A stretch of DNA of 64,000 bases from Planctomycetota bacterium (GCA_019186845.1 JABARW010000045.1:1-64000); one strand, 5' to 3'; numbered from the stretch's first letter, positions 18,327 through 27,830 are shown. Numbers and translations are program-made. The notes: generated by a model not told the origin, from the letters alone.

Positions 18327-18425
18327 ACGTTTGGCCGACTTCGCCCGTAGAATAGTGCGGCAACCCGCTGAGGCACCATGAGGCGGGCTGGGCCTGAATT
18401 CACGTTGCAGGGGCTGGAGCCTTAC

Positions 18426-21400
18426 ATGGCACTCACACGCACGCGCAGTTTCCTGACACTTTGCCTTCTGCTGGTGGGACTGTTTGCCCTGAGCGCTATT
18501 CTTGCGCCCCTGGATGCCCAGCGCCGCCCCAAGAAGAAGGTCGAGGAAATCCCCGAGGATGAAGGCGACGAAGAAGCCGCGCAGTCCGCCATCGCCGAGG
18601 GAGAGCAAGCCCTGCTCACCGGCAACTACAAGTCTGCCAAGGTGGCCTTCAAGAAAGCCCTGAAAGAGACCCCCGCCAGCCAGCCCGCGGCGCGGGGCCT
18701 GGCGGAGGCACAGGCCGAAACCGGCGAGCCCGAAGCCGCGCTCGCGGCTCTCGACAAGGCTGTCGAGAGCGCCGCAGCCGCGCAACAGACCATTGAGCGC
18801 AGCACTCAGGTGGCCCGCGGCCGCTTGCTGTTCTGGCTGGGACGCCACGATGACACTCTCAAAGTGGCTGAAGCCCTGCTCGCCGGCGACGCCCAGGATA
18901 TCGACGGCCATCTGCTCAAGGCCAAAGTGCTTCACGAAAACGGCCGCTATGACGACGCGGAGAAGTCCCTGGAGGCGCTTCGTGGCGCCGTGCAGTCCAA
19001 GCGCCGCACGGAGCTTGCCCCGAAGCAGAATAAGGATGCAGCGCCGGGGCTGGCGGATCTTTGGTGCAGCGCGGGCGAGGGCTACTTCATGCTCAACCGC
19101 CTGCACGAAGCCAATGACTGCTGGACCAACGCCCTGAAGGCCGACGAGTTCCATCTGCGGACGAATCTGTGGATGGCCAGGCTTTATCTGGAGCAGAACC
19201 ACGACTCCAGCACGCTGGTCAATTACGTCGAGCCCATGCTCAAGCGCAACCCCAACGCCAGCGGGCTTCACTTCTGGAAAGCCTGCGCGCTGTTTTTTCG
19301 GTGGCGCGCCACAGAGGGGCGCAAGTCACTGGACACGGCTCTCAAGCTCAACCCGCGCAACCTTGAGGCGCTGTGCTTCCGGGCGGCCTACCTGATCAAC
19401 AAGGACCAGTACGAGGAGGGGAGGGCCGACTACGAGGCAGCCCTGGCGCTGAATCCGCGGTCCCTGGCCGCCCTGGGCGCCAAAGGTCTGCACGGGGCCA
19501 CGCTGGCGCTGACGGATGTCTACGAATCGGCGGAGAAGGCCGCCCTGGCCGTGAACCCCGCCCCGGCCGAGTTCTATGAAATCGTGGCTGACGGCCTGAG
19601 TGAGCGCTTCCGCTATGTGGAGGCCCTGGACTTCTATGAGCGGGGCCTCAAGGCCAATCCCAAGCGCTGGACGATCTATCGCGGGCAGGGCCTGGCCGCC
19701 ATGAACAAGGGCGATGACGTGCTGGGCAAGAAGTCTCTTGAAGTGGCACTGAAGCAGGACCCGCTGCGCAACAACCTGCAAACGGTGAACCTGCTGACCC
19801 TTCTGGACAGTTACAAGAACTACCAGCGCTTCGAGAGCGAGGATGGCCGTTTTCGCGTCCTGATTCACAACAAGGAAGCCAAGGTGATGAAGGAGTACTA
19901 CTTCCGCCTGCTTCATGAAGCCTGGGATGCACAGACGGCGAAGTACGGCTTCAAGCCCCGCACCCCCCTGACCGTCGAGGCCTTTCCCGAACATGCTGAC
20001 TTCGAGGTGCGCACCGTTGGCGTGACGGGCCTGCCGGCCTTGGGCGCCTGCTTTGGGCAGCTTATCACGCTTGACAGCCCCAGCGCCCGCCCCCCGGGCA
20101 GTTACAACTGGGCTTCCACGCTGCGCCATGAGATGGACCACGTCTACCAGATCCAGATCTCCAACGGGCAGACGCCGCGCTGGCTGGCCGAGGGCCTTTC
20201 AAGCTACGAGGAGAAGCGCACCCGGCCGGAGTGGGAACGGCATATGGAGGATCAGCTCTTCATGCGCTACCACCTCAAGGACATTCCCAGTGTCCGCCGT
20301 TTCAACGAGTGGTTTCAGGACGGCAGCAAGGTCATGTTTGCCTATTACCTTGGCAACGTGATGTGCGAGTTCATCGACAAGCACATGGGCGGTTTTGCCG
20401 TGATTTCCAAGATGCTGGAGCAGTTCGGGCGCAAGAAGACGCCGGACCAGGTGTTCAGCGAGTGCCTGAACATGAAGATCGAAGACTTCGACGCGAGGTT
20501 CCTCGAGTACGTCAAGTCGCGCATTGCTCACCTCCGCATGGTCCCCTTTGTGGCCCCCGACGACCTCGACGCCTTGCTCATCAAGGCCGAGGACGGCGTT
20601 GCGTCTCGGGCCGAACTGGTGCGCCTGGCGCTGGGCTACCTCCAGAAGGGCTCCAGGTTCGACTGCCAGACTTGGCTTGGCCTGGCTGGCAGGAAGGGCG
20701 CGGAGGACGCCCCCGGCGAGGAAGGAGCTCACTACTGCTACGTAAAAGCCATGCTGGCACGCGGCGATGAATCCCTGGCGCCTGCCGAGCGGCAGCGGGT
20801 GATGAAGGCCTATCTCGAAAAGGCCATCTCTCGCGGCCTGGAAGACTACAACACCTACCTGCACATGGCCCAGATTTCCCAGCAGGCGCAGGACGCCACC
20901 AGCCTGCTTCATTACCTCAATGAGGCGCGGCGTGCCTGGCGCGAGAGCCCCCAGCCCAAGGCCGCACTGTTCCAGCTTTATCTGCAGCAGAACAAGCTCG
21001 ATGAGGCCAAGGCCATGGCCGAAGAGTGGATGATGGTGGATGAGAACAACCTCGACACCCGCGTGTGGCTGATTGAGAACGTGTATCGCGGCGCGCGGGA
21101 CTGGGCGAAGATGGCCGACATGTCGCTCCAGGCCATTTATGTGCAGCCCTTTGACATCAAGCTGCACAACTACCGCGCCTTTGCCTGCCGCAAGCTCAAG
21201 CAGTGGGATGAAGCGGTGTTTGAGTACAACATGGTGCGCAAGCTGGCCGCCGGCACGGCCGAAGAGGCTCTGGCGACCGATGTGGGCGCGTTGCTGGACA
21301 TCTGTGCCACCTGGATCAATGCCGGCGACAAAGCCAAGGCCAGGGCAGCCCTGGACGAAGCGAAGCAGCTGGACCCCAAGAATGCCCGTATTGCAACGCT

Positions 21401-21467
21401 GGAGCAGGAGCTGAACGGGGAAGACAGCCCCGAGGAAGACTACGACGGGCATGAAAGCGGCCATTAG
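18426..21467 (+). CDS. exported TPR protein with gluzincin (HExxH) peptidase domain
   Basis: 1013 residues from the ATG at 18426, which has GGAG seven bases upstream and begins a signal peptide (hydrophobic core about residues 8-30). An ATG at 18378 would place 16 extra residues before the signal. TPR units fill about 45-440, with units such as YDDAEKSLEAL and NPRNLEALCFRAAYL. A peptidase MA-like domain (about 465-700) has RHEMDHVYQ (H568, E569, H572) and then WLAEGLSSYEE supplying the third zinc ligand Glu, so a zinc gluzincin site appears complete. More TPR repeats (about 715-1000) end in an acidic tail. It is probably a periplasmic or envelope metallopeptidase with a protein-binding solenoid; the substrate is unknown. 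Convergent with ruvC. Confidence 0.75.
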   Translation: MALTRTRSFLTLCLLLVGLFALSAILAPLDAQRRPKKKVEEIPEDEGDEEAAQSAIAEGEQALLTGNYKSAKVAFKKALKETPASQPAARGLAEAQAETGEPEAALAALDKAVESAAAAQQTIERSTQVARGRLLFWLGRHDDTLKVAEALLAGDAQDIDGHLLKAKVLHENGRYDDAEKSLEALRGAVQSKRRTELAPKQNKDAAPGLADLWCSAGEGYFMLNRLHEANDCWTNALKADEFHLRTNLWMARLYLEQNHDSSTLVNYVEPMLKRNPNASGLHFWKACALFFRWRATEGRKSLDTALKLNPRNLEALCFRAAYLINKDQYEEGRADYEAALALNPRSLAALGAKGLHGATLALTDVYESAEKAALAVNPAPAEFYEIVADGLSERFRYVEALDFYERGLKANPKRWTIYRGQGLAAMNKGDDVLGKKSLEVALKQDPLRNNLQTVNLLTLLDSYKNYQRFESEDGRFRVLIHNKEAKVMKEYYFRLLHEAWDAQTAKYGFKPRTPLTVEAFPEHADFEVRTVGVTGLPALGACFGQLITLDSPSARPPGSYNWASTLRHEMDHVYQIQISNGQTPRWLAEGLSSYEEKRTRPEWERHMEDQLFMRYHLKDIPSVRRFNEWFQDGSKVMFAYYLGNVMCEFIDKHMGGFAVISKMLEQFGRKKTPDQVFSECLNMKIEDFDARFLEYVKSRIAHLRMVPFVAPDDLDALLIKAEDGVASRAELVRLALGYLQKGSRFDCQTWLGLAGRKGAEDAPGEEGAHYCYVKAMLARGDESLAPAERQRVMKAYLEKAISRGLEDYNTYLHMAQISQQAQDATSLLHYLNEARRAWRESPQPKAALFQLYLQQNKLDEAKAMAEEWMMVDENNLDTRVWLIENVYRGARDWAKMADMSLQAIYVQPFDIKLHNYRAFACRKLKQWDEAVFEYNMVRKLAAGTAEEALATDVGALLDICATWINAGDKAKARAALDEAKQLDPKNARIATLEQELNGEDSPEEDYDGHESGH

Positions 21468-21507
21468 TCCCAATCGCCGCACTTGAAATTGACCAAATCA
21501 ATAAAAA

Positions 21508-22011
21508 TCAGCTGGACAGATCGACCCTCTGCCGTGTGAAATAGCACAGGGCTACGGCACAGGCGTCTGTCGCGTCTGTAGGCTGTGGCGGATGGCTTAG
21601 GCCAAGCTGCAGGGCCACCATCCGCGCGACCTGGGTTTTTCCGGCCTGGCCCTGACCTGTGCTGGCGCGCTTGACTGTGGCTGGAGCGAACTCATGCACC
21701 TCCAGTCCGCAGGCGGCCAGGGCGGCCAATGCCACACCCCGGCCCTCGCCGGTTTTCAGCGCGGTGGACGCGTTGATGCCGACGAATCCGGCCTCAAGGG
21801 CGGCACAGTCCGGGGCGAGCCGTTGAACCAGGGCGCAGAGGTCGGCGTGGATCTTTGCCAGGCGCCGGGCGTAAGGTTCCCTGGGGTCGGGACGAAGCAC
21901 CCCCGTCTCAATGAGCCTAAGCCCGCCCTTGCGGCGCTCAAGCAACGCGAAGCCCAGGCAGCGTGTGCCGGGGTCAATGCCGAGTACGCGGGTGCAACCG
22001 GGTGAGGCCAT
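21508..22011 (-). CDS. ruvC: Holliday junction resolvase RuvC
   Basis: 167 residues, the normal RuvC size. The RNase H-like fold residues are all visible: D13 in LGIDPGT, E73 in ALEAGFVG, and D146/D149 in TDATDACAVAL, corresponding to E. coli D7, E66, D138 and D141. It cleaves Holliday junctions symmetrically with RuvAB as the branch-migration partner; ruvA and ruvB are not in this window. Its ATG (22011-22009) overlaps the ATG of the divergent ComEA-like gene (22010-22012) within a single CATG, so each gene's upstream control lies inside the other's coding sequence. No ribosome-binding site is evident on this strand, so the transcript may be leaderless or weakly translated. Confidence 0.93.
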   Translation of the reverse strand: MASPGCTRVLGIDPGTRCLGFALLERRKGGLRLIETGVLRPDPREPYARRLAKIHADLCALVQRLAPDCAALEAGFVGINASTALKTGEGRGVALAALAACGLEVHEFAPATVKRASTGQGQAGKTQVARMVALQLGLSHPPQPTDATDACAVALCYFTRQRVDLSS

Positions 22012-22375
22012 GAGTGAAACAATAGATGTTCCGGCCTTTGCCTGGTACCGCCTTCATGCTCGTGAAGCAGCGGCGCTGGGCGTCTTGCTGCTGGCGTTTT
22101 CGGTGCTGGCGGGGGTGGCCCTGGCGCATCGTGGGGGCACTCGCGAAGTGGAGTTTACGTCGCGGCCCCTGCCCGCGGCGCGGGTATATGTGAACCGCGC
22201 CGGGATGTCCGAGCTGGCCGCCCTGCCGGGCATCGGCCCCAGGAAGGCGGAAAAAATCATTGAGGCCCGCACCAAGGCGCCCATTACCGACCTCGCGTCG
22301 CTGGCCCGTGCCGCGGGGGGCATTTCCTCGGCCAATCTCGAGCGCATGCGCCCCTACGTGGAGTTTGGCCCATGA
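22010..22375 (+). CDS. ComEA-like helix-hairpin-helix membrane protein
   Basis: 121 residues. One transmembrane segment (about 20-40) is followed by a helix-hairpin-helix DNA-binding motif (about 60-115) with NRAGMSELAALPGIGPRKAE, where LPGIGPRKA is the hairpin that contacts the DNA backbone. This is the architecture of ComEA, the competence DNA receptor, although many bacteria carry similar short HhH proteins of unproven role. GGTGAGG lies just before the ATG at 22010, supporting that start over the longer upstream frame. The stop overlaps the next gene as ATGA (22372-22375), so the HhH protein and the hybrid kinase are translationally coupled. Confidence 0.8.
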   Translation: MSETIDVPAFAWYRLHAREAAALGVLLLAFSVLAGVALAHRGGTREVEFTSRPLPAARVYVNRAGMSELAALPGIGPRKAEKIIEARTKAPITDLASLARAAGGISSANLERMRPYVEFGP

Positions 22376-23952
22376 GCGAACGTTTGCGCATCTTGATCTG
22401 CGATGACGTGCGCGAGCAGCGGTTGATAGCCGCCACGGCGCTCCGGCACGAGTTGAGTGAAGAATTTGAGATCGCGATTGAGGAGGCCCCGGATGGCCAG
22501 GCGGCGCTCGACTTGCTCAGGCAGGGCGGGTTTGACCTGATGCTGCTCGATTACCGCATGCCGAAGCTTGATGGGCTGGAGGTACTGCGCGAGCGCCAGC
22601 GCCTGCACCTGGAGGTGCCCGTGGTTTTCGTGACGGCCCAGGCCGACCGCGACATCATCATAGAGGCCATGAAGCTTGGAGCTTCCGACTTCGTGGCCAA
22701 GGAGGAGTTCGCGGCCCAGAGACTTCCGCAGGTAGTGCGCTCAAGCCTCGAGCGCGCGCGCCTCAAGAGCGACGTGGCCCGCGCCGACAAGCTCGCGGCC
22801 ATCGGCACGCTGGCGGGCGGTGTTGCGCACGAATTCAACAATATCCTGCAGGTCATTCTTGGCCAGGCGCAGTTTGCGCTGACGCGCGAAGAGCCAGAGC
22901 GTTGGAAGCGCGCGCTGGAGCAGGCCCGTGATGCTGCTGAAAAGGGTGCCCGCATCGTGCGCCAACTGTTGTCGTTCACCGGCAGCAGCAAGAGCGCACC
23001 CGTCAAGTTCAAGCTTGAGGAGGCCGTGCAGGAAGCCCTCGAGATGGAGCAGGTTCTGGCGAGGCAGGACGGCGTTGAGTTGCGCATGACCACGCGGCAG
23101 AGCCCGGTGATCCTGGGGGACCGCGTGCAGCTGGTACAGGTGCTGCTGAATCTCCTGACCAACGCGCGGCATGCCTGCGTGGCGGCCGCCACGCGCGGCG
23201 CCGACTACCGGGGCCGGATTGATGTCACCCTGGATGCTGACGATGAACATGCGCGCGTAAGCGTAAGCGACAATGGCATTGGCATGGGCCCGGCCGCTAT
23301 GCGGCGACTGTTTGAGCCCTTCTTCACCACCAAAGGGTCTCTTGGCGGCCGCGTGTTTGACGGCAAGGCAACGGGGACCGGGCTGGGGCTTTCCATCTGC
23401 CAGCGCATTGCTGCTGAACACGACGGGCGTATTGACGTGTCAAGTGTGCCGGGGCGAGGGTCCACCTTTACCCTGCAGTTGCCGCGGGCCCACCGTTTCT
23501 CCCGCTGCGAAACACGCAAACGCAAGACAGCCCTTGAAAGCGATCGCACCACGACGGTGGTAGACCCTGAAGTCAAGGGACGCAGTGTGCTGGTCCTGGA
23601 TGACGAGCCCCTGATCGCGGGGCTGGTCTCCAGTTACCTGGGCGAGAAGGGCCTGCACTGTGACGTGGCCCTGGATATCGAGCACGCCCGCTCGCTGGCA
23701 GCCAGCCGCGGCTATGACCTCTTCCTGTTTGACCTTTCTCTGCCCACGGGCAGCAGCGCCGACCTGTTGCGCGAGCTGCGGCAGCAGACGCATATCGGCG
23801 TGCCCGCGCTGGCCATGACAGGCCATGGCGCGTCCGACTCGGACCAGGCACTGTATCAGGCGGGCTTTCGCAGTATCTTGCGTAAGCCCTTTGTGATGAG
23901 CGAAATGGGCCGCATGGTGCTCGATACGCTGCGCTCGCATGCAGTGAAATGA
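22372..23952 (+). CDS. hybrid histidine kinase with N- and C-terminal receiver domains
   Basis: 526 residues, cytoplasmic, with no membrane or PAS sensor. Domains: receiver 1 (about 5-122, phospho-acceptor D60 in LLDYRMP), HisKA (about 138-205, H153 in VAHEFNNIL), HATPase_c (about 240-375, with N-box LLTNARH, DNGIGMG and GTGLGLSIC), and receiver 2 (about 402-520, D454 in FDLSLP and K505 in LRKPF). All phosphotransfer residues are present. The leading receiver suggests that it is itself regulated by another kinase, and the trailing receiver can pass phosphate on or act as a sink. No DNA-binding output domain is present, so a separate effector must exist. It is coupled to the ComEA-like gene by a 4-bp overlap. 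Confidence 0.88.
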   Translation: MSERLRILICDDVREQRLIAATALRHELSEEFEIAIEEAPDGQAALDLLRQGGFDLMLLDYRMPKLDGLEVLRERQRLHLEVPVVFVTAQADRDIIIEAMKLGASDFVAKEEFAAQRLPQVVRSSLERARLKSDVARADKLAAIGTLAGGVAHEFNNILQVILGQAQFALTREEPERWKRALEQARDAAEKGARIVRQLLSFTGSSKSAPVKFKLEEAVQEALEMEQVLARQDGVELRMTTRQSPVILGDRVQLVQVLLNLLTNARHACVAAATRGADYRGRIDVTLDADDEHARVSVSDNGIGMGPAAMRRLFEPFFTTKGSLGGRVFDGKATGTGLGLSICQRIAAEHDGRIDVSSVPGRGSTFTLQLPRAHRFSRCETRKRKTALESDRTTTVVDPEVKGRSVLVLDDEPLIAGLVSSYLGEKGLHCDVALDIEHARSLAASRGYDLFLFDLSLPTGSSADLLRELRQQTHIGVPALAMTGHGASDSDQALYQAGFRSILRKPFVMSEMGRMVLDTLRSHAVK

Positions 23953-23953
23953 A

Positions 23954-23983
23954 GCGGGCCGCGTCCGCGGCCCGCACTGTCTT
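23954..23983 (+). terminator. possible bidirectional terminator hairpin
   Basis: GCGGGCCGCG (23954-23963) pairs with CGCGGCCCGC (23966-23975) directly after the hybrid kinase stop. It lies between two convergent genes. The following T content is weak on both strands, so termination is plausible but not certain. Confidence 0.5.
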
Positions 23984-23992
23984 CCATCTCTG

Positions 23993-25549
23993 CTACTTGC
24001 CGTAACGCTCGTAGAAGTCGTACCAGACCCGAAGCGGATAGTCGTTGGCGGGATCGAATGTGGTCGGGTCGAAGGTCGCTTCCTTCTCCGGATATCCGAT
24101 GGCGCGTTCGTATATCTTGAACAGGGATCGGGAGAGATTCTGAAGTTCCATGCGGTTGCGCTTCTCGAAGTGATCGATGAGCGCATCTACGCAGGCACCG
24201 ATGAAGGCCTTGCGATCTTCCTTGGAACGCGACTGGTCCTGGACGACCTTGATCTGTGCATCGGTTACCGACTTGCCGTCGCGCAGGTCGCGGAAGATGT
24301 TCAGCAGGGCCTGGGGGCAGGTCGCGCCGGTTCGCTTGGCTTGAGCAAGGTCCGCCGGGGGATTCTCATCTGGACCTTCGGTGTCCGGGTTGTTGGGGTC
24401 GCGCGGGCGCTCGCGGTCAGGGTTTTCAAATTGGTTCTCGTTGGTCGGGGTCTTGCGAACGTAGGCCGCTTCCTTCTGCTTGAGATTTTCCAGCACGCCC
24501 GAATCCTCAAAGCGCAGGATTCTGACGTTGGTATCCCCGGCCGGAGCGCCCACGTAGAAGTTCAAGTACTTGTTCGACGCCGCCGTGGACTTGATCATGA
24601 CCATGCGACCCAGCAATACCTTGCCGCCCAGCGTCAGCGAGAACTTGGCTTCGGCCGGTGTCTTCTGCTTGTCCATGGCCGCTTCGTCGGCCTGGGCATC
24701 AACTCCGCCGTACATCATTTCGATGTAGCCCATCATGCGCTGGCGGATACCGTCGGGGCCCTTGATGTTGCTGCCCTTGTAGCGGCCGGTGGGGTTGCCT
24801 TTATCGTCCTTCTCCCAGTCGCCGTCACAGAACAGGGGGTTATCCATGAACTTGTCGTAGTCCGAGAGCACGGGCCGCCCGGCCTTGTCAAGTTTGGGGC
24901 TGCCGTCGGGGTTGGTGGGCGGCTTCTTTTCGCGCTTTTCAAGCTGGTTCTTGAAGTCCTCCCACACCGCCGTCCAGTCAAACATGGCCGAGAGTGCAGT
25001 CATGTCTTTGCCCGCCAGCATGCCGGCAATGCGCGGGCCCGCCTGCGTCGCGGCCTGAATCGTGGCGATGCGGGCTTCGCCCTCTTTTTTGACCTGCTCG
25101 TTCTTTTTGAGCTGGGCTTCCTTCTCTTCCTTGGCGCGGCGCTCTTCATCGGCCTTGGACTGCTGCACCTGATTTTCCTTGCCGGTAGACATCATCACAA
25201 TGGTGACAATCATGCCTACCACAATGACTCCACCGATGATGCCCATGACCATCATCGTGTTGTCCTTCTTGGGCGGGCCAAAGGCCGGTCCCTGCTGACC
25301 GCCTTGCCCCCCCTGCGCGCCATAGGGCTGCGCCGTGCGGGCTCCCGCCGCCCGTCCCATGGGCTTGGGCCCGCGCGTGGCGGGGCCACCCCGGGCTGCC
25401 GGCGCGCCCTTGGCGGGCGCCTTGCGGCCGGGGGCCTGGCCTACGACCACCATGTTGCCGCACTGGGTGCACTGGAATTGAACTCCGGCCTGCAGACCGG
25501 TGCCGTCATACTGGTAACCGCAGGACTGGCACGAAATCGTGACTGCCAT
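23993..25549 (-). CDS. zinc-ribbon, single-span membrane protein with coiled coil, unknown function
   Basis: 518 residues. The N-terminal zinc ribbon has Cys7, Cys10, Cys27 and Cys30. An Ala/Gly/Pro/Arg-rich low-complexity linker (about 40-95) leads to a transmembrane span (about 98-120), then a Lys/Glu-rich coiled coil (about 128-165), a mixed globular region (about 170-360), a Pro/Asn/Asp-rich linker and a C-terminal helical part. The topology suggests a cytoplasmic zinc ribbon and an external globular domain. No catalytic motif was recognised. Such zinc-ribbon/transmembrane proteins are frequent in planctomycete-type genomes. The start at 25549 opens directly into the ribbon motif. Divergent from the aminotransferase gene, with a 177-bp shared upstream region. 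Confidence 0.6.
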   Translation of the reverse strand: MAVTISCQSCGYQYDGTGLQAGVQFQCTQCGNMVVVGQAPGRKAPAKGAPAARGGPATRGPKPMGRAAGARTAQPYGAQGGQGGQQGPAFGPPKKDNTMMVMGIIGGVIVVGMIVTIVMMSTGKENQVQQSKADEERRAKEEKEAQLKKNEQVKKEGEARIATIQAATQAGPRIAGMLAGKDMTALSAMFDWTAVWEDFKNQLEKREKKPPTNPDGSPKLDKAGRPVLSDYDKFMDNPLFCDGDWEKDDKGNPTGRYKGSNIKGPDGIRQRMMGYIEMMYGGVDAQADEAAMDKQKTPAEAKFSLTLGGKVLLGRMVMIKSTAASNKYLNFYVGAPAGDTNVRILRFEDSGVLENLKQKEAAYVRKTPTNENQFENPDRERPRDPNNPDTEGPDENPPADLAQAKRTGATCPQALLNIFRDLRDGKSVTDAQIKVVQDQSRSKEDRKAFIGACVDALIDHFEKRNRMELQNLSRSLFKIYERAIGYPEKEATFDPTTFDPANDYPLRVWYDFYERYGK

Positions 25550-25726
25550 GGATGCGCCTCGATAAGTACGTTCGTAACAGCATACTAACGGAGAGGCCCA
25601 AGCGGGGTTCAGCCGGGGCGTTTCAGGGGTTACGGGCTATTGTGCCTCCGTATACACTGCTTGGAAACCCAAGCCGGGTCATTAGCTGCGGCATGAAGCC
25701 GCCATGACCTGGCCAAGGACAGTCCC

Positions 25727-27043
25727 ATGAACCGAGAGACCGCGCGTCAGGAAGCTCACAAACTGCTGGAGCAGGCCCACAGGCTTTCAGCCGATCAGGC
25801 CATCGACTTTCTCAACGCCACGGTGGCCCACAACTACAAACTTTTGAGCGATGATCCGGTGATCAAGGCCGAAGGCCCCTGGCTGCATACCGCACGCGGC
25901 CGGACCATTTTTGATGGTGTCTCGGCCTATTCCGCAGCCAACCTTGGTCACGGCCACCCCCTGATTAAGGAAACCCTAAAGGGTTTTCTTGACGCCGGCT
26001 TTCCCACGGTGCTGGGCCGTTTCATGCCCGATCCCTGGCTGGCCCTCTTTGCGCGCAAGCTCACGCACATGACGGGCTTTGACATGTTCCTGCCGGCCAA
26101 CGGCGGGGTTGAAGCTCCGGAGGCCGCCATCAAGCTGGCCCGGCGCTGGGCCCACCGGGAAAAAGGTGTGGCCGCACCCGAGATTATCTACGCGGAGCAT
26201 TGTTTCCATGGCCGCACCCTGACTGTCACGCAGATGTTCGACGAGGATGACCAAACGGCTCGCGCCGGGTTTGGCCCCTATGCACCGGGCTTCATTCGCG
26301 TGCCCTTTGACGATGTCAAGGCGATCGAGCGTGCCCTGACCTCCAATACGGCCGCCGTGTTCCTTGAGCCCATCCAGGGCGAGGGCGGCATCAATATCCC
26401 GCGTCCGGGATACCTCAGCGCGGTGCGAGCCCTCTGTCGCGAGCACAACGTTCTAGCCATATGGGACGAAATCCAGACCGGCTTTGGCCGCACAGGTCGT
26501 CTCTTCTGCTGGGAGCACGAAGGTGAGAAAGCGCGGCCTGACATCCTGTGTGTGGGCAAGAGCGCTTCGGGCGGGTTTGCCCCCGTGTCGGGCATTCTGG
26601 CTTCGCGACGGCTCATGGACCACTTCGAGCCGGGTAGTCATGGAAGCACTTTTGGCGGGAGTCCCATGGCGGGTGTGCTGGGCATGGCGGCGCTTACCGC
26701 CATAGAGCTGGAGCGCCTGCCGGAGCAGGCAGCCGAAAAGGGTGCCTATGCGCTGGCGCGGCTGCGTGAGCTAGCCAAGAGGGCACCGCGCATCAAAGAA
26801 GTGCGCGGCATGGGCTTGATGCTGGGCATCGAACTGAACCAGAACGGACCTGACGGTCACGAGTTTACACGCCGGCTGCTGGAGCTGGGCGCCATCGTCA
26901 AGGACACGCACCACTGGGTGCTCCGTTTTACGCCGCCGCTGGTGGCTACACGTGAGGAGCTGGACTTCGTACTCGGGCTTATTGAGCAGGTGTTCACGGA
27001 AAGATCACGTCTCAATGCCGGCGGGGCCTTTGCCCGTGCCTGA
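25727..27043 (+). CDS. rocD: ornithine--oxo-acid aminotransferase (class III PLP-dependent)
   Basis: 438 residues. The class III aminotransferase fold is clear: DEIQTGFGRTG precedes the PLP lysine K278 in CVGKSASGG. Features specific to ornithine aminotransferases are ANGGVEAPEAAIKLAR (compare the NTGVEAGE segment), HGRTLTVTQ and GFGPYAPGF. It would transfer the delta-amino group of ornithine to 2-oxoglutarate, giving glutamate semialdehyde and linking arginine and proline metabolism. Acetylornithine or other omega-amino acids are possible alternative substrates. Cytoplasmic, no signal. The zinc-ribbon, ppk2 and CDF genes follow on the same strand with gaps of 74, 2 and 74 bp, so a common transcript is possible though the functions are not obviously related. 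Confidence 0.8.
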   Translation: MNRETARQEAHKLLEQAHRLSADQAIDFLNATVAHNYKLLSDDPVIKAEGPWLHTARGRTIFDGVSAYSAANLGHGHPLIKETLKGFLDAGFPTVLGRFMPDPWLALFARKLTHMTGFDMFLPANGGVEAPEAAIKLARRWAHREKGVAAPEIIYAEHCFHGRTLTVTQMFDEDDQTARAGFGPYAPGFIRVPFDDVKAIERALTSNTAAVFLEPIQGEGGINIPRPGYLSAVRALCREHNVLAIWDEIQTGFGRTGRLFCWEHEGEKARPDILCVGKSASGGFAPVSGILASRRLMDHFEPGSHGSTFGGSPMAGVLGMAALTAIELERLPEQAAEKGAYALARLRELAKRAPRIKEVRGMGLMLGIELNQNGPDGHEFTRRLLELGAIVKDTHHWVLRFTPPLVATREELDFVLGLIEQVFTERSRLNAGGAFARA

Positions 27044-27117
27044 ACCCGCATCTGCCGGGCTGCCACTTTTTCTTGCGCCTGCTAAAGTCACCCGGACATC
27101 GCAGCGGGGGATTCATT

Positions 27118-27828
27118 GTGCCAATCATTGCCGCCAACGTCGGAGTCATCGCGGGTGTTGTGGCTGCCGTCGTCGTAGTAGTCGTTGTGTTAGTGCTGGT
27201 CATGCGCAAGAAAGGGGGCGCCTCCCAGGCACCGGCCTCGCCTCGCCCCGCCGAACAACCTACGTCCGTCAGCGCGCCCAACAATATGCCCAGTATGGTC
27301 GCGCCCGTTCGGCCGGAACCGGTCGCGCCCGCTCCGTCCACGGCGATGACCGTGCCTGCTGCGCCGGCCCCCAGTGCTGCGCCTTTGGAGGGTGAACCTC
27401 GCGTCGTCTCGACGTCGGGTCGCGTCATCCAGGTGCCGACGGAACTTCCGGCCGGCGAGCCCTCCAACCAGGATCTCGCGCCGCTGGAACCCGCGGCGAC
27501 CGCGGAAGTTCCCATGCTCGCCGAAGCAGCGCTGGAACCCAGCCTCGAAGATCCCTCCATGGGGACTGATGAATTGCCCCGTGTCGGCACCTCCGAGATG
27601 GCGGCTGTGGGCGCCTCGGGCGATGCGCCGCGCTACCGTACTCCGGCGGCCCAGGACCTCCAGCGTGCCATTGAGTCGATGAAGTGCCCCAAGTGCAGCC
27701 AGCCGACCTTTGTGGGCCGTGAAACGCCCGAAGAGCTCGGCACCGACGGGGTGGGCATGTTCAAGCTTGAGGGCCGCTGTGGCGCTTGCGGCCACAAGGC
27801 CCAGGTCATGGACATGCGTATCGGGTGA
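27118..27828 (+). CDS. membrane-anchored zinc-ribbon protein, unknown function
   Basis: 236 residues from a GTG at 27118 preceded by GCGGGGG at good distance; the first residues run straight into a membrane span (about 5-29) ending in RKKGG. A long Pro/Ala/Glu/Thr-rich disordered region (about 33-180) leads to a C-terminal zinc ribbon with CPKC and, about 30 residues later, CGAC. The inverse layout compared with the protein at 23993-25549 (here the ribbon is C-terminal) suggests that the ribbon is cytoplasmic at the end of a flexible tether. The stop is two bases before ppk2. No function can be assigned. Confidence 0.6.
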   Translation: MPIIAANVGVIAGVVAAVVVVVVVLVLVMRKKGGASQAPASPRPAEQPTSVSAPNNMPSMVAPVRPEPVAPAPSTAMTVPAAPAPSAAPLEGEPRVVSTSGRVIQVPTELPAGEPSNQDLAPLEPAATAEVPMLAEAALEPSLEDPSMGTDELPRVGTSEMAAVGASGDAPRYRTPAAQDLQRAIESMKCPKCSQPTFVGRETPEELGTDGVGMFKLEGRCGACGHKAQVMDMRIG

Positions 27829-27830
27829 AC

